From Micromonospora thermarum (GTDB taxonomy: Bacteria > Actinomycetota > Actinomycetes > Mycobacteriales > Micromonosporaceae): DNA of 64,000 bases. The notes under the pieces are model-generated. The model did not search any database. It saw only the letters and a list, made by a program, of their open reading frames with translations, and was not told the origin of the DNA. The DNA is taken from NCBI RefSeq assembly GCF_012034245.1, contig NZ_JAATEO010000006.1, positions 144,996 through 208,995 on the forward strand. The letters are read 5' to 3'. Positions 1-10,012 of the stretch are shown piece by piece (within the stretch, counting starts at the first letter, position 1; every line of letters begins with the position of its first letter). The translations under genes and the position numbers were made by a program.

Positions 1-1863
1 CTCCGCGGCATGCGCGACGGCGGACTCCCACCGGCTCAGGTAGGTGTGCACCCACGACTGGCCGGTGAGCGCGTGAACCAGCAGGCCGTACTGGCAGTGC
101 TGACGGAGGCCGGTGATCGCCTCGGCGTAGAAGGGCTCGGTGAGGTCGTATCCGCCGACCGCGATGGCCGCGTCGCCGAGGGACATCGCTGAGACCGGGT
201 CCGGCTGGTTCGACGCGCTGATCCGACCGAGGCGATCGAGCACCTCACCGGCGTACTCGAGGGGGGCCGTGAGCGCGAGGATCGCCAGGCGCTGCGGATC
301 GTCGGCGTCCAGCCCGAGCCGGTCGACGGTGGCGATGACGACGGACCGGTCGATTCCGTTGGGATCAGCCCAGTAGTAGTGCGCCGCGGCCGCGCGCAGC
401 AGTCGCAGCGCGAGTGCGGTGTCCTTCTCGAACGATGCGCGCTCGATCGCGTCGAGGGCACCACCGATGCGATCGACGCGACCGGTGCTGAGGTCGACGA
501 GTGCGCGGATCCATGCCAACCGGCTGGCATCGTGGCCAGTCGGTGACGCCTCGGTGGCCCGCTTGAGCAATGACGCCACGGCATCGGCCCGGCCGAGGTC
601 GACGGCGAGTTCGGCGGCCCGCAACAGGTGGGCGGCCCGCACGGCCGCATCGGCGCTCAGCTGGGCCGCGCGCTCCCACGCGGCGAGAGCGGTCTGCGCG
701 CCACCCCGCCGGTGTGCCCGTCGGGCCGCCGCGTCCAGCTCCTCGGCCACTCGGTCGTCGTGGCCCGGTGCGGCCGCCGCCCGGTGCCATGCCCGCCGAT
801 CGGGGTACGCGTTGAGCACCGCCGCGAGGGCGGCGTGTGCCGCCCGTCGTTGCGCGGGGCTGGCCGCCTGGTAGATCGCCGAACGGACCAGCGGATGGCG
901 GAACACAAGTCGCTTCTGGTCGCACCGAAGAAGCCCCGCGTCGGCCGCCGGCACCAGGTCCGCGACGGTCGCCGGGACCCCTAGGCGGGCCGCGCTCTCC
1001 AGGATTTCAGCGATGGAGTCCTCGTCGTTGACGGCGGCGAGCAGAAGCAGGGTCCGGGTGAGCTCGGGAAGGTCGACGGCCCGCGCCCCGAACGACTGCT
1101 CGAGCCGGGTGGTGAGGGGCGACCACGTCGGCAGGGCGGCCGCGCCGGGCGGACGGCGCTCCCAGGCGGCGGGCAGTTCCAGGAGCGCCAGCGGATTGCC
1201 GGCCGCCTCCTGCAACAGGCGGGCGCGGACGCTACGCGTGAGCGCCGGGGCGACGGCATCCAACAGCAGGGCGGCGTCCGTGGCGGGCAGGGGGTCGAGC
1301 CTCAGCTCGGGGACACCGACGTCCTCCAGGAACGGCACCGGGTAGCGGTCTCGGACGGCGACCAGGAGCACGATCCGGTCCCTGGTCAGGCGGCGGGCGA
1401 CGAACGCCAGCACCTGGCCGGTCGGCGCGTCCAGCCACTGTGCGTCGTCCACGATCAGCAGGACGGGTGCGGTGTCGGCCGCCCGCGCCAACAGCCCCAA
1501 CGTGCCGAGCGCGATCAGGAACGGGTCCGGCGGCGGAGCGTCGATGAGGGCGAAGACCGTGGAGACGGCCTGGCGCTGGGGCGTGGGCAGGTCATCGAGC
1601 CCGGTCAGGAACGGCTGCAGCAGCTGGTGCAGCCCGGCGAACGGCAGGTTCGTCTCCGCCTGGACGCCGGTGACGCGCACCGCGGGCATACCGAGCCCGA
1701 CCGCGTCCCGCTCCGCGGCGTCGAGCAGCGCGGACTTCCCGATGCCGGCCGGTCCCTTCAGCAGCAGTGTGCCGCCGTGCTGCGCCGCACGGCCAAGTAG
1801 GTCCCGCAGGGCGGCCATTTCGCGGGAACGGCCCAGTAGCCGACGCGGAGTCATCGGGCTCAC
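1..1863 (-). CDS. LAL-type LuxR family ATP-binding regulator, N-terminal part (cut by window edge)
   Basis: The gene runs off the left edge; 621 codons are visible. The translation has a Walker A loop (GPAGIGKS, residues 37-44), a Walker B segment (VLLIVDDAQWLD), then a long Ala/Leu/Arg-rich helical region as in large ATP-binding LuxR (LAL, MalT-like) regulators. The LuxR helix-turn-helix that would confirm the class lies outside the window, so an AAA_16 protein without that domain cannot be excluded. The GTG at 1863 is chosen because it overlaps the TGA of the upstream gene as GTGA (1860-1863), implying translational coupling; an in-frame ATG at 1854 is the alternative. It is the third of three like-oriented LAL genes. 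Confidence 0.85.
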   Translation of the reverse strand, partial: MSPMTPRRLLGRSREMAALRDLLGRAAQHGGTLLLKGPAGIGKSALLDAAERDAVGLGMPAVRVTGVQAETNLPFAGLHQLLQPFLTGLDDLPTPQRQAVSTVFALIDAPPPDPFLIALGTLGLLARAADTAPVLLIVDDAQWLDAPTGQVLAFVARRLTRDRIVLLVAVRDRYPVPFLEDVGVPELRLDPLPATDAALLLDAVAPALTRSVRARLLQEAAGNPLALLELPAAWERRPPGAAALPTWSPLTTRLEQSFGARAVDLPELTRTLLLLAAVNDEDSIAEILESAARLGVPATVADLVPAADAGLLRCDQKRLVFRHPLVRSAIYQAASPAQRRAAHAALAAVLNAYPDRRAWHRAAAAPGHDDRVAEELDAAARRAHRRGGAQTALAAWERAAQLSADAAVRAAHLLRAAELAVDLGRADAVASLLKRATEASPTGHDASRLAWIRALVDLSTGRVDRIGGALDAIERASFEKDTALALRLLRAAAAHYYWADPNGIDRSVVIATVDRLGLDADDPQRLAILALTAPLEYAGEVLDRLGRISASNQPDPVSAMSLGDAAIAVGGYDLTEPFYAEAITGLRQHCQYGLLVHALTGQSWVHTYLSRWESAVAHAAE

Positions 1864-4607
1864 CGCCGCCATCCCTCCGCGGCCAGCGCTCTTTCCAGCT
1901 GCTCCCGACTGCGGACACCCAGCTTCGGATAGGCGTTGAACAGGTGCACCCCGACGGTCCGGTGTGACAGGTACAGCCGTTCGGCGATTTCCCGGTTCGT
2001 GAGCCCGGCGGCGGCCAGGCGGGAGATCTCCAGCTCCTGTCTGGTCAGCCGCCATCCGATCTCGGCGGAGGGCCGGAGTTCCCGGGGTGACCCCACTCCC
2101 CCGGCCGCCCGCAACTCGGTCTCCGCCCGGCGCCGCCACAGTTCGGCACCGGACGACTCGAACGCGGCCAGCGCCACCGCCAGGTGTGCCCGGGCGTCGC
2201 CAGCCCGCCCGGTACGCCGCAGCCATCGGCCGTAGCAGAGGCGGGTCCGGGCCGCCTCGAAGCCCAGGTACTCGTCGCCCGCCTCGGCGACCGCGCGCCG
2301 GAACCAGGCGGCGGCCGCGTCGGGCGGCCCGGTCTCGGTCGCGAGCAGCGCACGGGCCCGGAACGTCAGCAGCCGCAGCAGCGGCGCGTCGAACCTGCCG
2401 GTCGTCGCGGCGAGGCGCTCCACCACCGGGCCGGCCTCGGCAGCGAGTCCGGCCAGGACCGCGGACTCGGCGAGTTCAGCGATCAGCCGTTCCGCGATGG
2501 TCGGGTGGTAGGCGGCCGTGCCCGGCGTGACGACCTCGGAGAACATCGCGTACGCCTGGTCCGCGCGACCGTGGGCGAGGGCCACCATGCCAGCCGTCCG
2601 GGACAGCCCGGCCCGCACGAAGGCCGGGAACGCCGGCCGGAGTCGGCACCGGGCACGGTCGAGGGCGTCCGTGGCCTCGGCGGTCTCACCTCGCCACGCG
2701 TGCACATGGGCGGTGATCAGGCAGGCAGTCACTTCTTCGAGTCCTCGGTCCAGGTCGGTGGCGATCCCGGACACCTCCCGCGCGGCCTCGGCCGCATCGG
2801 ACAGCCGGCCGGTCGTCACCTGCATCTGCGCCAGCCCGGACAACGACGTGAGGAGGTCGGCCGTTTCACCGGCCGCCCGGAACCTCTCCACCGCGTGGCC
2901 CCAGCGTCGCAGTGCGGCCGGTATGTCGTGCAGCCGGTCCGCGGCCAGGGCCGCGGTGAGCAGGTTCGCGTGGGACGGCTCGGTCCACCCGCGTAGCGCC
3001 GGCGCCAGCTCGCCAGCGTATCGCTGCGGTGCCAGCAGGGCCAGAGCGAGAACGCGCAGCGGATGGCAGGCCGGCAGGCGCAGGGCATGGACGGCCTCTT
3101 CCAGATCGACGCCGAGCTGTTCGGGCGGTACGTCGACGGCGAACTCGACTGCGGCACAGGCCAGCATCTGGCCGGCCGCCTCCACGTCAGTGGAGGCAGC
3201 TCGGTACGCCAGGTCGATCAGTTCGCGGTGCGCTCGACCGGTCAGCTCTGCCGCTGCCCGAAGATGCTCGACCTCGGTCCTGCACAGTGCGCCCAGCAGC
3301 GCCGGGTCGTCGGTGAGGCGGCGCCCCTTGGCGAGCAGCCGGGCCACCTCGGGCCGGCCGGTGCTCCGGGCCGCCTCGGCGGCCCTGGCGAGGCGGCGGG
3401 CCCGGTCGCCGGCGTCCGGGGTCAGCTCGGCGGCCCGGAGGAGGGCGTCGGTCGCGTTTCCCGCCACCGCCTGCAGGGCCGCCGCCGCCGACTCGTCCTG
3501 GCCGATGGTGCCGGCTGCCCGGTGCCAAGCGGCCCGGTGCGGTTCGGCGGAGAGGATCTCGGCCAGCAACCGGTGTACGGCGATGCGGTCGGTTAGCGGA
3601 GCGACGTCGTACAGCGCCGACCCTAGCAGCGGATGCGTGAACGTGACCTGGCCAGAGTCGACTGTGACAAGGCCGTTCTGCTCCGCCGCCGCCAGGTGCT
3701 CCGGCGCCAGTCCCAGGCGCCGTGACGCCGCCGCCAGCTCGGCCGGCGTGAGCGCCTCGGCCGCGGCGACGAGCAGCAGCAGGCGCGCCGGAGCTGGCAG
3801 CGTGGCCGTCTCCGCCGTGAAGGCCCGGCGCAACCGGGCGGTGAGCGGAAGGCGGCGGGGTGGCGCCGAGGGATCCTGAGCACCCTCGGCGACCAGGGCC
3901 CGATGCAGCTCGATCAGGGCCAGCGGGTTACCGCCGGCCTCGGTCAGCACCCGGTCCCGCAGCCGTCCCGTGAGCCGAGGCCGCCGCTCGTCGAGGACGT
4001 GTTCCGCCGCGTCCGGCGAAAGCGCGGACAGAGTCAACCGCGGCAGGGCGGCACGGTCGAGCGGATGGTCCCCGCGGGTACGGCAGCCGATCAGCAGCAC
4101 GATCGGGGTGGTGGTCAGCCGCCGCGCGATGAAGCACAGGATCCGCACGGTCTCCTCGTCCATCCACCGCACGTCGTCGACGACGAGAAGGACCGGTGCC
4201 CGCACGGCGAGGCGCTGGAGCAGTCCGAGGACCGCCAGCGACGTCGCGTACGCGTCGCCGGTTCCCGCGTCCTCGGCTCCGAAGGCAGCGCGGACGGCCG
4301 ACCGCTGCGGGCCAGGCAGGTCGTCGGCGATGCCGATGACCGGATACAGCAACTCGTGCAGGCCCGCGTGGGGCATCCGGGATTCGACGGGGGTGCCGGC
4401 ACAGCCGAGCACCTGATAGCCCTCGGCTTCGGCCATCTCGACGGCGGCGCCGAGGAGTGCGGTCTTCCCCGTCCCGACATCGCCCTCCACGACGAGCGCG
4501 GCGCCCCTGCGGCCCGCCTCTCTCACCAGCGCGGCGACGTGGGCCAGCTCGATCTGACGACCGACCAACCCTCGAACGGCCGACATGCTGCTGGCACCGG
4601 TTCCCAC
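1860..4607 (-). CDS. LAL-type LuxR family transcriptional regulator
   Basis: Predicted cytoplasmic ATP-binding transcription factor of 915 aa, usual for LAL regulators. Walker A is GDVGTGKTAL (about residues 42-51), Walker B is VLLVVDDVRWMDE, a helical/TPR-like middle follows, and the last 65 residues form a LuxR-type helix-turn-helix (LTRQELEISRLAAAGLTN, then SHRTVGVHLFNAYPKLGV). The GTG at 4607 is preferred because a GAGGGGGG ribosome binding site lies just upstream; the frame stays open to 4664 and an ATG lies at 4586. The stop overlaps the next gene's GTG by 4 nt, so the two are probably coupled. The ligand and target genes cannot be read from sequence. Confidence 0.9.
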   Translation of the reverse strand: MGTGASSMSAVRGLVGRQIELAHVAALVREAGRRGAALVVEGDVGTGKTALLGAAVEMAEAEGYQVLGCAGTPVESRMPHAGLHELLYPVIGIADDLPGPQRSAVRAAFGAEDAGTGDAYATSLAVLGLLQRLAVRAPVLLVVDDVRWMDEETVRILCFIARRLTTTPIVLLIGCRTRGDHPLDRAALPRLTLSALSPDAAEHVLDERRPRLTGRLRDRVLTEAGGNPLALIELHRALVAEGAQDPSAPPRRLPLTARLRRAFTAETATLPAPARLLLLVAAAEALTPAELAAASRRLGLAPEHLAAAEQNGLVTVDSGQVTFTHPLLGSALYDVAPLTDRIAVHRLLAEILSAEPHRAAWHRAAGTIGQDESAAAALQAVAGNATDALLRAAELTPDAGDRARRLARAAEAARSTGRPEVARLLAKGRRLTDDPALLGALCRTEVEHLRAAAELTGRAHRELIDLAYRAASTDVEAAGQMLACAAVEFAVDVPPEQLGVDLEEAVHALRLPACHPLRVLALALLAPQRYAGELAPALRGWTEPSHANLLTAALAADRLHDIPAALRRWGHAVERFRAAGETADLLTSLSGLAQMQVTTGRLSDAAEAAREVSGIATDLDRGLEEVTACLITAHVHAWRGETAEATDALDRARCRLRPAFPAFVRAGLSRTAGMVALAHGRADQAYAMFSEVVTPGTAAYHPTIAERLIAELAESAVLAGLAAEAGPVVERLAATTGRFDAPLLRLLTFRARALLATETGPPDAAAAWFRRAVAEAGDEYLGFEAARTRLCYGRWLRRTGRAGDARAHLAVALAAFESSGAELWRRRAETELRAAGGVGSPRELRPSAEIGWRLTRQELEISRLAAAGLTNREIAERLYLSHRTVGVHLFNAYPKLGVRSREQLERALAAEGWRR

Positions 4608-4696
4608 GAGCCCCCCTCGTGACTTGCCTGCGGTCAGCCTGCCGTTGAGGCGTGGCGGAGACATCCGTCATATGACGACTGTTGGCCGTGGGAGGG

Positions 4697-7555
4697 CTAC
4701 CGGTCGGCGCGGATCCGCTCGGGATACCGCAGGAAGGCCGCGTGGGCGATCTCCACCCGGCTGCGCATCCCAAGTTTCGTCAGGATTCGGGAGATGTGCG
4801 TCTGCGCGGTTCGCCGGGTGAGGAAAAGGCTCTGCGCTATGTGCGGCGTCGATCTGCCTTCGGCCACCAGCAGAGCGACCTTCAGCTCCGTCGGGGTGAG
4901 CGCCTCCCAGCCGTGGGTTGCCCGCGGCCCGCGCCTGCCGTGCGCGCCCCGACGAACCCCCAGCTCGCGCAGCCGGGCCTCCGCGCGGCGGACGTCCCAC
5001 ACCGCCCCGAGCTCGCGGTAGGTCTCAGCCGCCTCGTGCAGGGCGCCGCGGGCCTCCGGGTCATCGCGTCGAGCCAGCACCACCGCGAGATCCTCCAGGC
5101 TGCCGGCGAGCTCGACCGTCGTACCGCTCTCACGGTAGTGGGACACCGCGGTACGCAGCGACTCGGCGTCGCCGTCGTACAGTCCACGGCAGCGGTGGTG
5201 GGCCGCGGCGGCCCGGGCGGGTTGCTGTTCCGCGTCCGCCTCGGCCCCGCTGACCCGCAGGGCCACGAGTGCGGTCGTCCGGTCGTCCACGGTCAGAGCC
5301 AGGCGGACCACGTCGGGCAGCCACTGGTGGGTGAGTGTCATCTCCCCCGGGCCGCGTTCGAGCACGGGCGTCAAGAGTTCGAGCGCCCGGCGCGGGTCGC
5401 CCTGCTGTTCGGCGTCGACGGCCTGGGCGGCACGGAGAAAGTCCAGGTTCTCCCGGTCCGCGACCGTGCTGACCGGCAGGTTGAGGCCCGCCCGGACGTA
5501 CGCGGCGGCCTTGCCGCGTTCGTACCGGCGCAGCGCGATGAGGGCCGCCACCCCGTGCCGGAGCAGCGCCGGGCCTCGTTCACGCAGACCCTGGTAGGTC
5601 ATCGCGGTGGGGCTCCACTCCGCGTCGCCGAGTTCAGCGAGAGCGTCGTCCCAGCGTCCGAGCCAGTACATCAGGACCGCGGCGGTGACGTCCGGTAGGC
5701 CCTCGTCCGTCTGTCCGGTGCGGTGGGCCAACTGCCGCGCCTCGCGCAGCGTCGCCTCCGCCTCGGGCCACCGGCTGAGGTTCTGCAGTGTGAAAATCCG
5801 GCCGTGCACGGAGAACGTGCGTAGATCGGCGTATTCGGGGGCAAGTCTCAGGATCTCCAGCGCCCGGTCGACGCACTCCAGCGCCGACAGGTGTTGGCGG
5901 CGCACGGAATGGTTCGTCCACAGGTCCAGCAGTGCGTAGGCGGTCGCGAACGCGTCGCCCGCCGAACGGGCGACCCGCAACGCCTCCCGTGCTGTGTCGT
6001 CGGCCGTGTCCAGGGCTCCCGAATTCGCCCGCAGGATCATCGCCAACGACGCCAGCAACCGCGCACGCCAGGTGTCCGACATACCCGGCTCGTTCAGCGA
6101 CTGCCGCAGCGTCGCCTCGGCGTCCTCGTTCCGGCCGCCCGCCAGGAGGGCTCGCGCGAGGATCCAGTGCGTGGGTCCTCGGTCGGTGGCGACCAGGGCC
6201 TGACGGGCACAGCGGGCGGCCTCCTCGTGCTCGCCCACGCCCAACAGCACCCGCGCGAGGCTTGCCGTCAGTCCCGCGCGATCACTGTCGTCCGGCAGGT
6301 CGTGTTCCAGCTCTCGGCGGAGAAGTTCGGCGGCGATCCGGGGAGCGCGGGCGGCCAGGGCCGGCGTCGCTTCCAACAGCCACCCGCGGGCCCACCGGTC
6401 GCCGGACACACCGGCGGCGAGAAGCTGCTGGGCCACGCGGAGGGTGCCGGTGCCGGACCGGGCCAGCGCCCGGGCCGCGTCGCGGTGCAGCGCCGCCCGG
6501 AGTGCCGCCGGCATACCGTCGTAGAGCGCCTGCCGGACCAGCGGGTGCCGGAACGTCATCCGCTCCCCCGCCTCGACGATGATCCCCGCCGTGACAGCCT
6601 CCTGCAGGTCGGTGGCGAACTCGATCGCCGGCCGCCCGAGTACCGCCGCGACCTCGGTGACGGCGAACTCGCCACCGAACAGCGCCGCGATCCGCAGCAC
6701 ATCCATGGTGGCCGCCGGTACGAAGCTCAACCGGGTGCCGAGCGCCGCCGCGAGCGACGTCGGCACCGCACCAGACGTCGGGTCGCGTAGCTCCGCCCGG
6801 TCGCCGATCTCCAACAGCCGCTCCCGGACCAGCACGTCGATGAGTTCGCGCACGTAGAGCGGATTGCCATTCGCCTGCTCGGCGAGTCGTGTCAGCGCCG
6901 GCCCCGGGCGGGCGCCGACGATGCCGGACACCAGGCCGGAGACCTGCGCCCCGGTCAGCGGCCCGAGCGGGACGGTGGTCGCGCCGACCGAGCGAACCAC
7001 CGATCGCAGCTGTTCCAGCTGCGGCCGGCGGGCCACCGGCCGCGACGACAAGATCAATAGCAGCGGCATCTGCGTCGCGGCCGGTACAAGCCGCTGGCAC
7101 AGTGCCAGCGAGGTGTCATCGGCCCAGTGCAGGTCGTCGAGCACCAGCAGTGTCGGTGCCGCGGTGCAGAGCTCGTCGATCAGGCCGATGAGCATCTCGG
7201 CGGCGGCGCTCGCGGTGTCACCACCGAGGAACAGCTCCGGACGGCCCGCGCGGACGAAGTCGGCGATCCCGGCGCGGCGCGGGTCCGCGGACGAGGGGTC
7301 CACCGCCAGGCAGTCGAACATCACCCGTAGCGGCAACGGGTGCGCGAGTTGGTCGGCGGTGGCGGACAGCACCTCGCAGCCGTCCTCCCGGGCGCTGGCC
7401 GCAACAGCCGCGACCAACGCGGACTTGCCGATCCCGGCCTCACCCTCGATCCAGACCGCGGTACCCGAGCCGCCACGAAGCCGCTGAGCCGCGGCGCACA
7501 GCAGCGACACCTCGGCCTCTCGGCCCACCCAGAGGTCCGGGCGCTGCAACGACAT
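4697..7555 (-). CDS. LAL-type LuxR family transcriptional regulator
   Basis: 952-aa regulator. An N-terminal AAA_16-type ATPase carries Walker A GEAGIGKSALV (about residues 37-47) and Walker B TLLVLDDLHWADD. A long helical repeat region follows, and a C-terminal LuxR helix-turn-helix starts at LTPTELKVALLVAEG and ends with RISRILTKLGMRSR-like residues. The ATG at 7555 is preceded by AAGGAG at proper spacing, whereas the open frame extends 40 codons further without a comparable site. It lies 89 bp upstream of the next LAL gene in the same direction, so the three may be co-transcribed. The DNA-binding role is inferred from family; no target is evident. Confidence 0.9.
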   Translation of the reverse strand: MSLQRPDLWVGREAEVSLLCAAAQRLRGGSGTAVWIEGEAGIGKSALVAAVAASAREDGCEVLSATADQLAHPLPLRVMFDCLAVDPSSADPRRAGIADFVRAGRPELFLGGDTASAAAEMLIGLIDELCTAAPTLLVLDDLHWADDTSLALCQRLVPAATQMPLLLILSSRPVARRPQLEQLRSVVRSVGATTVPLGPLTGAQVSGLVSGIVGARPGPALTRLAEQANGNPLYVRELIDVLVRERLLEIGDRAELRDPTSGAVPTSLAAALGTRLSFVPAATMDVLRIAALFGGEFAVTEVAAVLGRPAIEFATDLQEAVTAGIIVEAGERMTFRHPLVRQALYDGMPAALRAALHRDAARALARSGTGTLRVAQQLLAAGVSGDRWARGWLLEATPALAARAPRIAAELLRRELEHDLPDDSDRAGLTASLARVLLGVGEHEEAARCARQALVATDRGPTHWILARALLAGGRNEDAEATLRQSLNEPGMSDTWRARLLASLAMILRANSGALDTADDTAREALRVARSAGDAFATAYALLDLWTNHSVRRQHLSALECVDRALEILRLAPEYADLRTFSVHGRIFTLQNLSRWPEAEATLREARQLAHRTGQTDEGLPDVTAAVLMYWLGRWDDALAELGDAEWSPTAMTYQGLRERGPALLRHGVAALIALRRYERGKAAAYVRAGLNLPVSTVADRENLDFLRAAQAVDAEQQGDPRRALELLTPVLERGPGEMTLTHQWLPDVVRLALTVDDRTTALVALRVSGAEADAEQQPARAAAAHHRCRGLYDGDAESLRTAVSHYRESGTTVELAGSLEDLAVVLARRDDPEARGALHEAAETYRELGAVWDVRRAEARLRELGVRRGAHGRRGPRATHGWEALTPTELKVALLVAEGRSTPHIAQSLFLTRRTAQTHISRILTKLGMRSRVEIAHAAFLRYPERIRADR

Positions 7556-7751
7556 CGCGCTGAGCTCCTTGTTCCTTCGTCCGTTCGCCGCCGCACCCTT
7601 TGGCGGGAGCGTGCTTGATCGACGGTACGAACCGTACTGCGAAGCGTCACGGCGGCGTATCCACAGGTCGGGCAACCTTGGACACAGGTTCTGGGTGCAG
7701 CCCGCGATTTGTGCCCTTCCGGCGCCGAAGTCCTGAAACGGCCGGGCGCGG

Positions 7752-9818
7752 CTAGTCCGCCGGAGGCAGCAGGCTCGGCCCGGAGTTCACGTCCCACGTC
7801 CACAGCCGCTCGGCGACGAATCGCACACCGCGTTGCAGGTGCCGGCGGTAGGTGCTCCAGGGCAGCATCAGCCGCGCCGCTGCCGCCTTCTGCGTCGTCA
7901 CCCGGTCGAAATAGGTCGTGCTCACGACCTCGCGCAGGATCGCCCGGCGCGGGTCCTGGCCGAGCTCGTCGACGGCCCGGCTGAGCAGGCCGCGCAGCAC
8001 GGCGACCGGGGTCGTGGCGGCATCGGTCCGGTTTGCGACCAGACGCGTTGCCAGCAGCCGGTTGGTCGCCAGGCCGTCGGCGTGGTGCCAATCGCGTAGT
8101 GCCTCGCGGACTGCCGCCTCGAAATCATCCCGGGACAGGATCACAGCGGCCGGGCCGGACAGGGCCGGCGGTTCGAGCGGCGCGTCGATCGCTCCGGGCG
8201 CGGTGTGCGTGAACCAGTCAGTCAGCGGCAGGAGACGCCAGTCGAAGGCGTAGATCGTGAACGCCCGGCCGTCGACGACCGGCGTCTCCGGGACGTGTTG
8301 CTGCCCGAGGTGCGTCATCAACGGATCCCAGACCTCAGGGTTGGAGTACACGACGAACGTCCAGGACAACCGCGGGGTACGGACGAAGCCGACACAGATG
8401 TGCAACTGCATGAGCTGCATGACCAGCGACCGCTGGTGGTAGGCCTGCGGGTCGATGAACGAACGGGCGATGAGGACCTGCTCGCCGGGCCGTGGTGGGC
8501 TGACTCGTTCCGCGTGCGCGCAGGCCGTGGCGACGACCGGGTCGGCGGCCTTCTCGTCGTCGTTCAGCCGGGCCAGCCGCAACCACGCGAGGTACGCGAC
8601 CAGCTCGCCGGTGCCCGACCGGCGGTAGGCCAGGAAGTCCCCGGGCCGGCGGGCATACCAGAACTCCAGCAGCGCCGTGGCCTCGGGTCCTTCGCATTGC
8701 TCGGTCATCCGGCGCATGGCCGGCAGGTCTGCTGGTGTCACCGCATCCTCGTACACGTCACCCTCGACGCCAACTGAGGCGTAGTAGGGCGCTGCGGCCC
8801 CGTAGCGCTTGAGGTATGTCAGGCCGCGCATGGCCGTCACCACCTGAGCCTCGGGGACCGTCTGTACCTGCTCCAGGAAGTAGGACCCGATCGTGGCGTG
8901 CAGGTCCGCGTAGCGCTGGGCATCGCGCCATCGGAAGTCCGCGTCCACGACCTCCTTCACCAGACTGTGCAGGAACACCCCCGAAGGAGCGAGCTGGACG
9001 AACGGAAGGTCACACAGCCAGTGCAGTAGCGGCCCGGAATCGTGCTCCCCCACGACGGCCCGCAGCAGACCCTCGGTGACCATGAACGAGTGTGCCGCGA
9101 CCCGCAACGCGGTCAGGTGGGCCGCCGACGGCACATCGTCGAGCAGTTGGCGCATCAGCGTGGTGACGGCGTCCGGTGTCGGCTTCCAGCCGGTTTCGCC
9201 GTACCGACCCGTGTGGCCCCGGGCAGCCGCCAGTGCCAGCGCCAGCGGATACCCACCCGCGAAGTCCAGTATCGCCTCCCGAGCCGGCTCCGGGACACCG
9301 CGGATCCGCAGGAGTTCCGCCGCGTCGGTGCGGGGCAGCTCGGCCAGCGGGACGACCCGCAGGGCCACCCCCCACGCCGGGTCCGCGGTCCAGTCCGCGG
9401 CAGGGGGGCGCCGCCCGGCGAGCACGGTCAGCACACCGTCCGGCAGCCGCGGCAGGAACCTCTCGCGCAGCCAGGTCTCCAACCCTTGGCAGTGCTCGTA
9501 CGCATCGACGAGCAGAACCGCACGGCCGCCCGCGATCGCCGTTGCGGCCGCCTGTTCGAACGAGCGAGGTGCGGGATCGAGCAGGCGGCCGTCCAGGTGG
9601 ACCACCGGATGGCCGGCGTCCCGGCAGGAGTCCGCGAACCGGTGAAGCAGGGTCGACTTGCCGATACCGGCCGGCCCGTGAATGAAGACGACCGCCGGAC
9701 CCGGCGGCTCGGCGGCGAGCGCGGAACCCAGGATGGCGAGCTCCGTCGCGCGCCCGACGAACGCCTGCCGGCGCGCGTGGCCCAGTTGTCCGGCCAGCGT
9801 GTTCCCGTCGCTGTTCAT
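7752..9818 (-). CDS. P-loop ATPase with GNAT-like middle and C-terminal helix-turn-helix (STAND-like)
   Basis: 688 aa. Walker A is GPAGIGKS (residues 48-55) and a Walker B-like AVLLVDAYEHC follows, as in AAA_16/STAND ATPases. Residues about 393-538 resemble a GNAT-fold segment (AYLAWLRL, then DPVVATACAHA and PRPGEQVLIARSF, ending AFDWRLLPLTDW). The last 65 residues look like a sigma-region-4-type helix-turn-helix (TTQKAAAARLMLPWSTYRRH). The ATG at 9818 has AGGA eight bases upstream. It is paralogous to the two genes at 13006-16997. The proposed role, a nucleotide-switched regulator with an acyl-CoA or effector-sensing module, is inference; the GNAT-like assignment is from pattern only. It diverges from the SGNH esterase gene across 194 bp. 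Confidence 0.75.
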   Translation of the reverse strand: MNSDGNTLAGQLGHARRQAFVGRATELAILGSALAAEPPGPAVVFIHGPAGIGKSTLLHRFADSCRDAGHPVVHLDGRLLDPAPRSFEQAAATAIAGGRAVLLVDAYEHCQGLETWLRERFLPRLPDGVLTVLAGRRPPAADWTADPAWGVALRVVPLAELPRTDAAELLRIRGVPEPAREAILDFAGGYPLALALAAARGHTGRYGETGWKPTPDAVTTLMRQLLDDVPSAAHLTALRVAAHSFMVTEGLLRAVVGEHDSGPLLHWLCDLPFVQLAPSGVFLHSLVKEVVDADFRWRDAQRYADLHATIGSYFLEQVQTVPEAQVVTAMRGLTYLKRYGAAAPYYASVGVEGDVYEDAVTPADLPAMRRMTEQCEGPEATALLEFWYARRPGDFLAYRRSGTGELVAYLAWLRLARLNDDEKAADPVVATACAHAERVSPPRPGEQVLIARSFIDPQAYHQRSLVMQLMQLHICVGFVRTPRLSWTFVVYSNPEVWDPLMTHLGQQHVPETPVVDGRAFTIYAFDWRLLPLTDWFTHTAPGAIDAPLEPPALSGPAAVILSRDDFEAAVREALRDWHHADGLATNRLLATRLVANRTDAATTPVAVLRGLLSRAVDELGQDPRRAILREVVSTTYFDRVTTQKAAAARLMLPWSTYRRHLQRGVRFVAERLWTWDVNSGPSLLPPAD

Positions 9819-10012
9819 TGTCTCGATCCTGCCATGTGGCGGGCCTGGGCAGGGCCCGCGAACGAGTCGGACGTCCACGGGACCGGTCTGCGCCATGCCT
9901 GGACGGCGTCCATGGACAGCGATTGAGCGCTGGCTCCCGTTGCCGATGAGCAGGCGTCGACGCACAGGATGACCGGCGCATCGAGACGGGTGCGTCAGAT
10001 TGAGGAGACGAC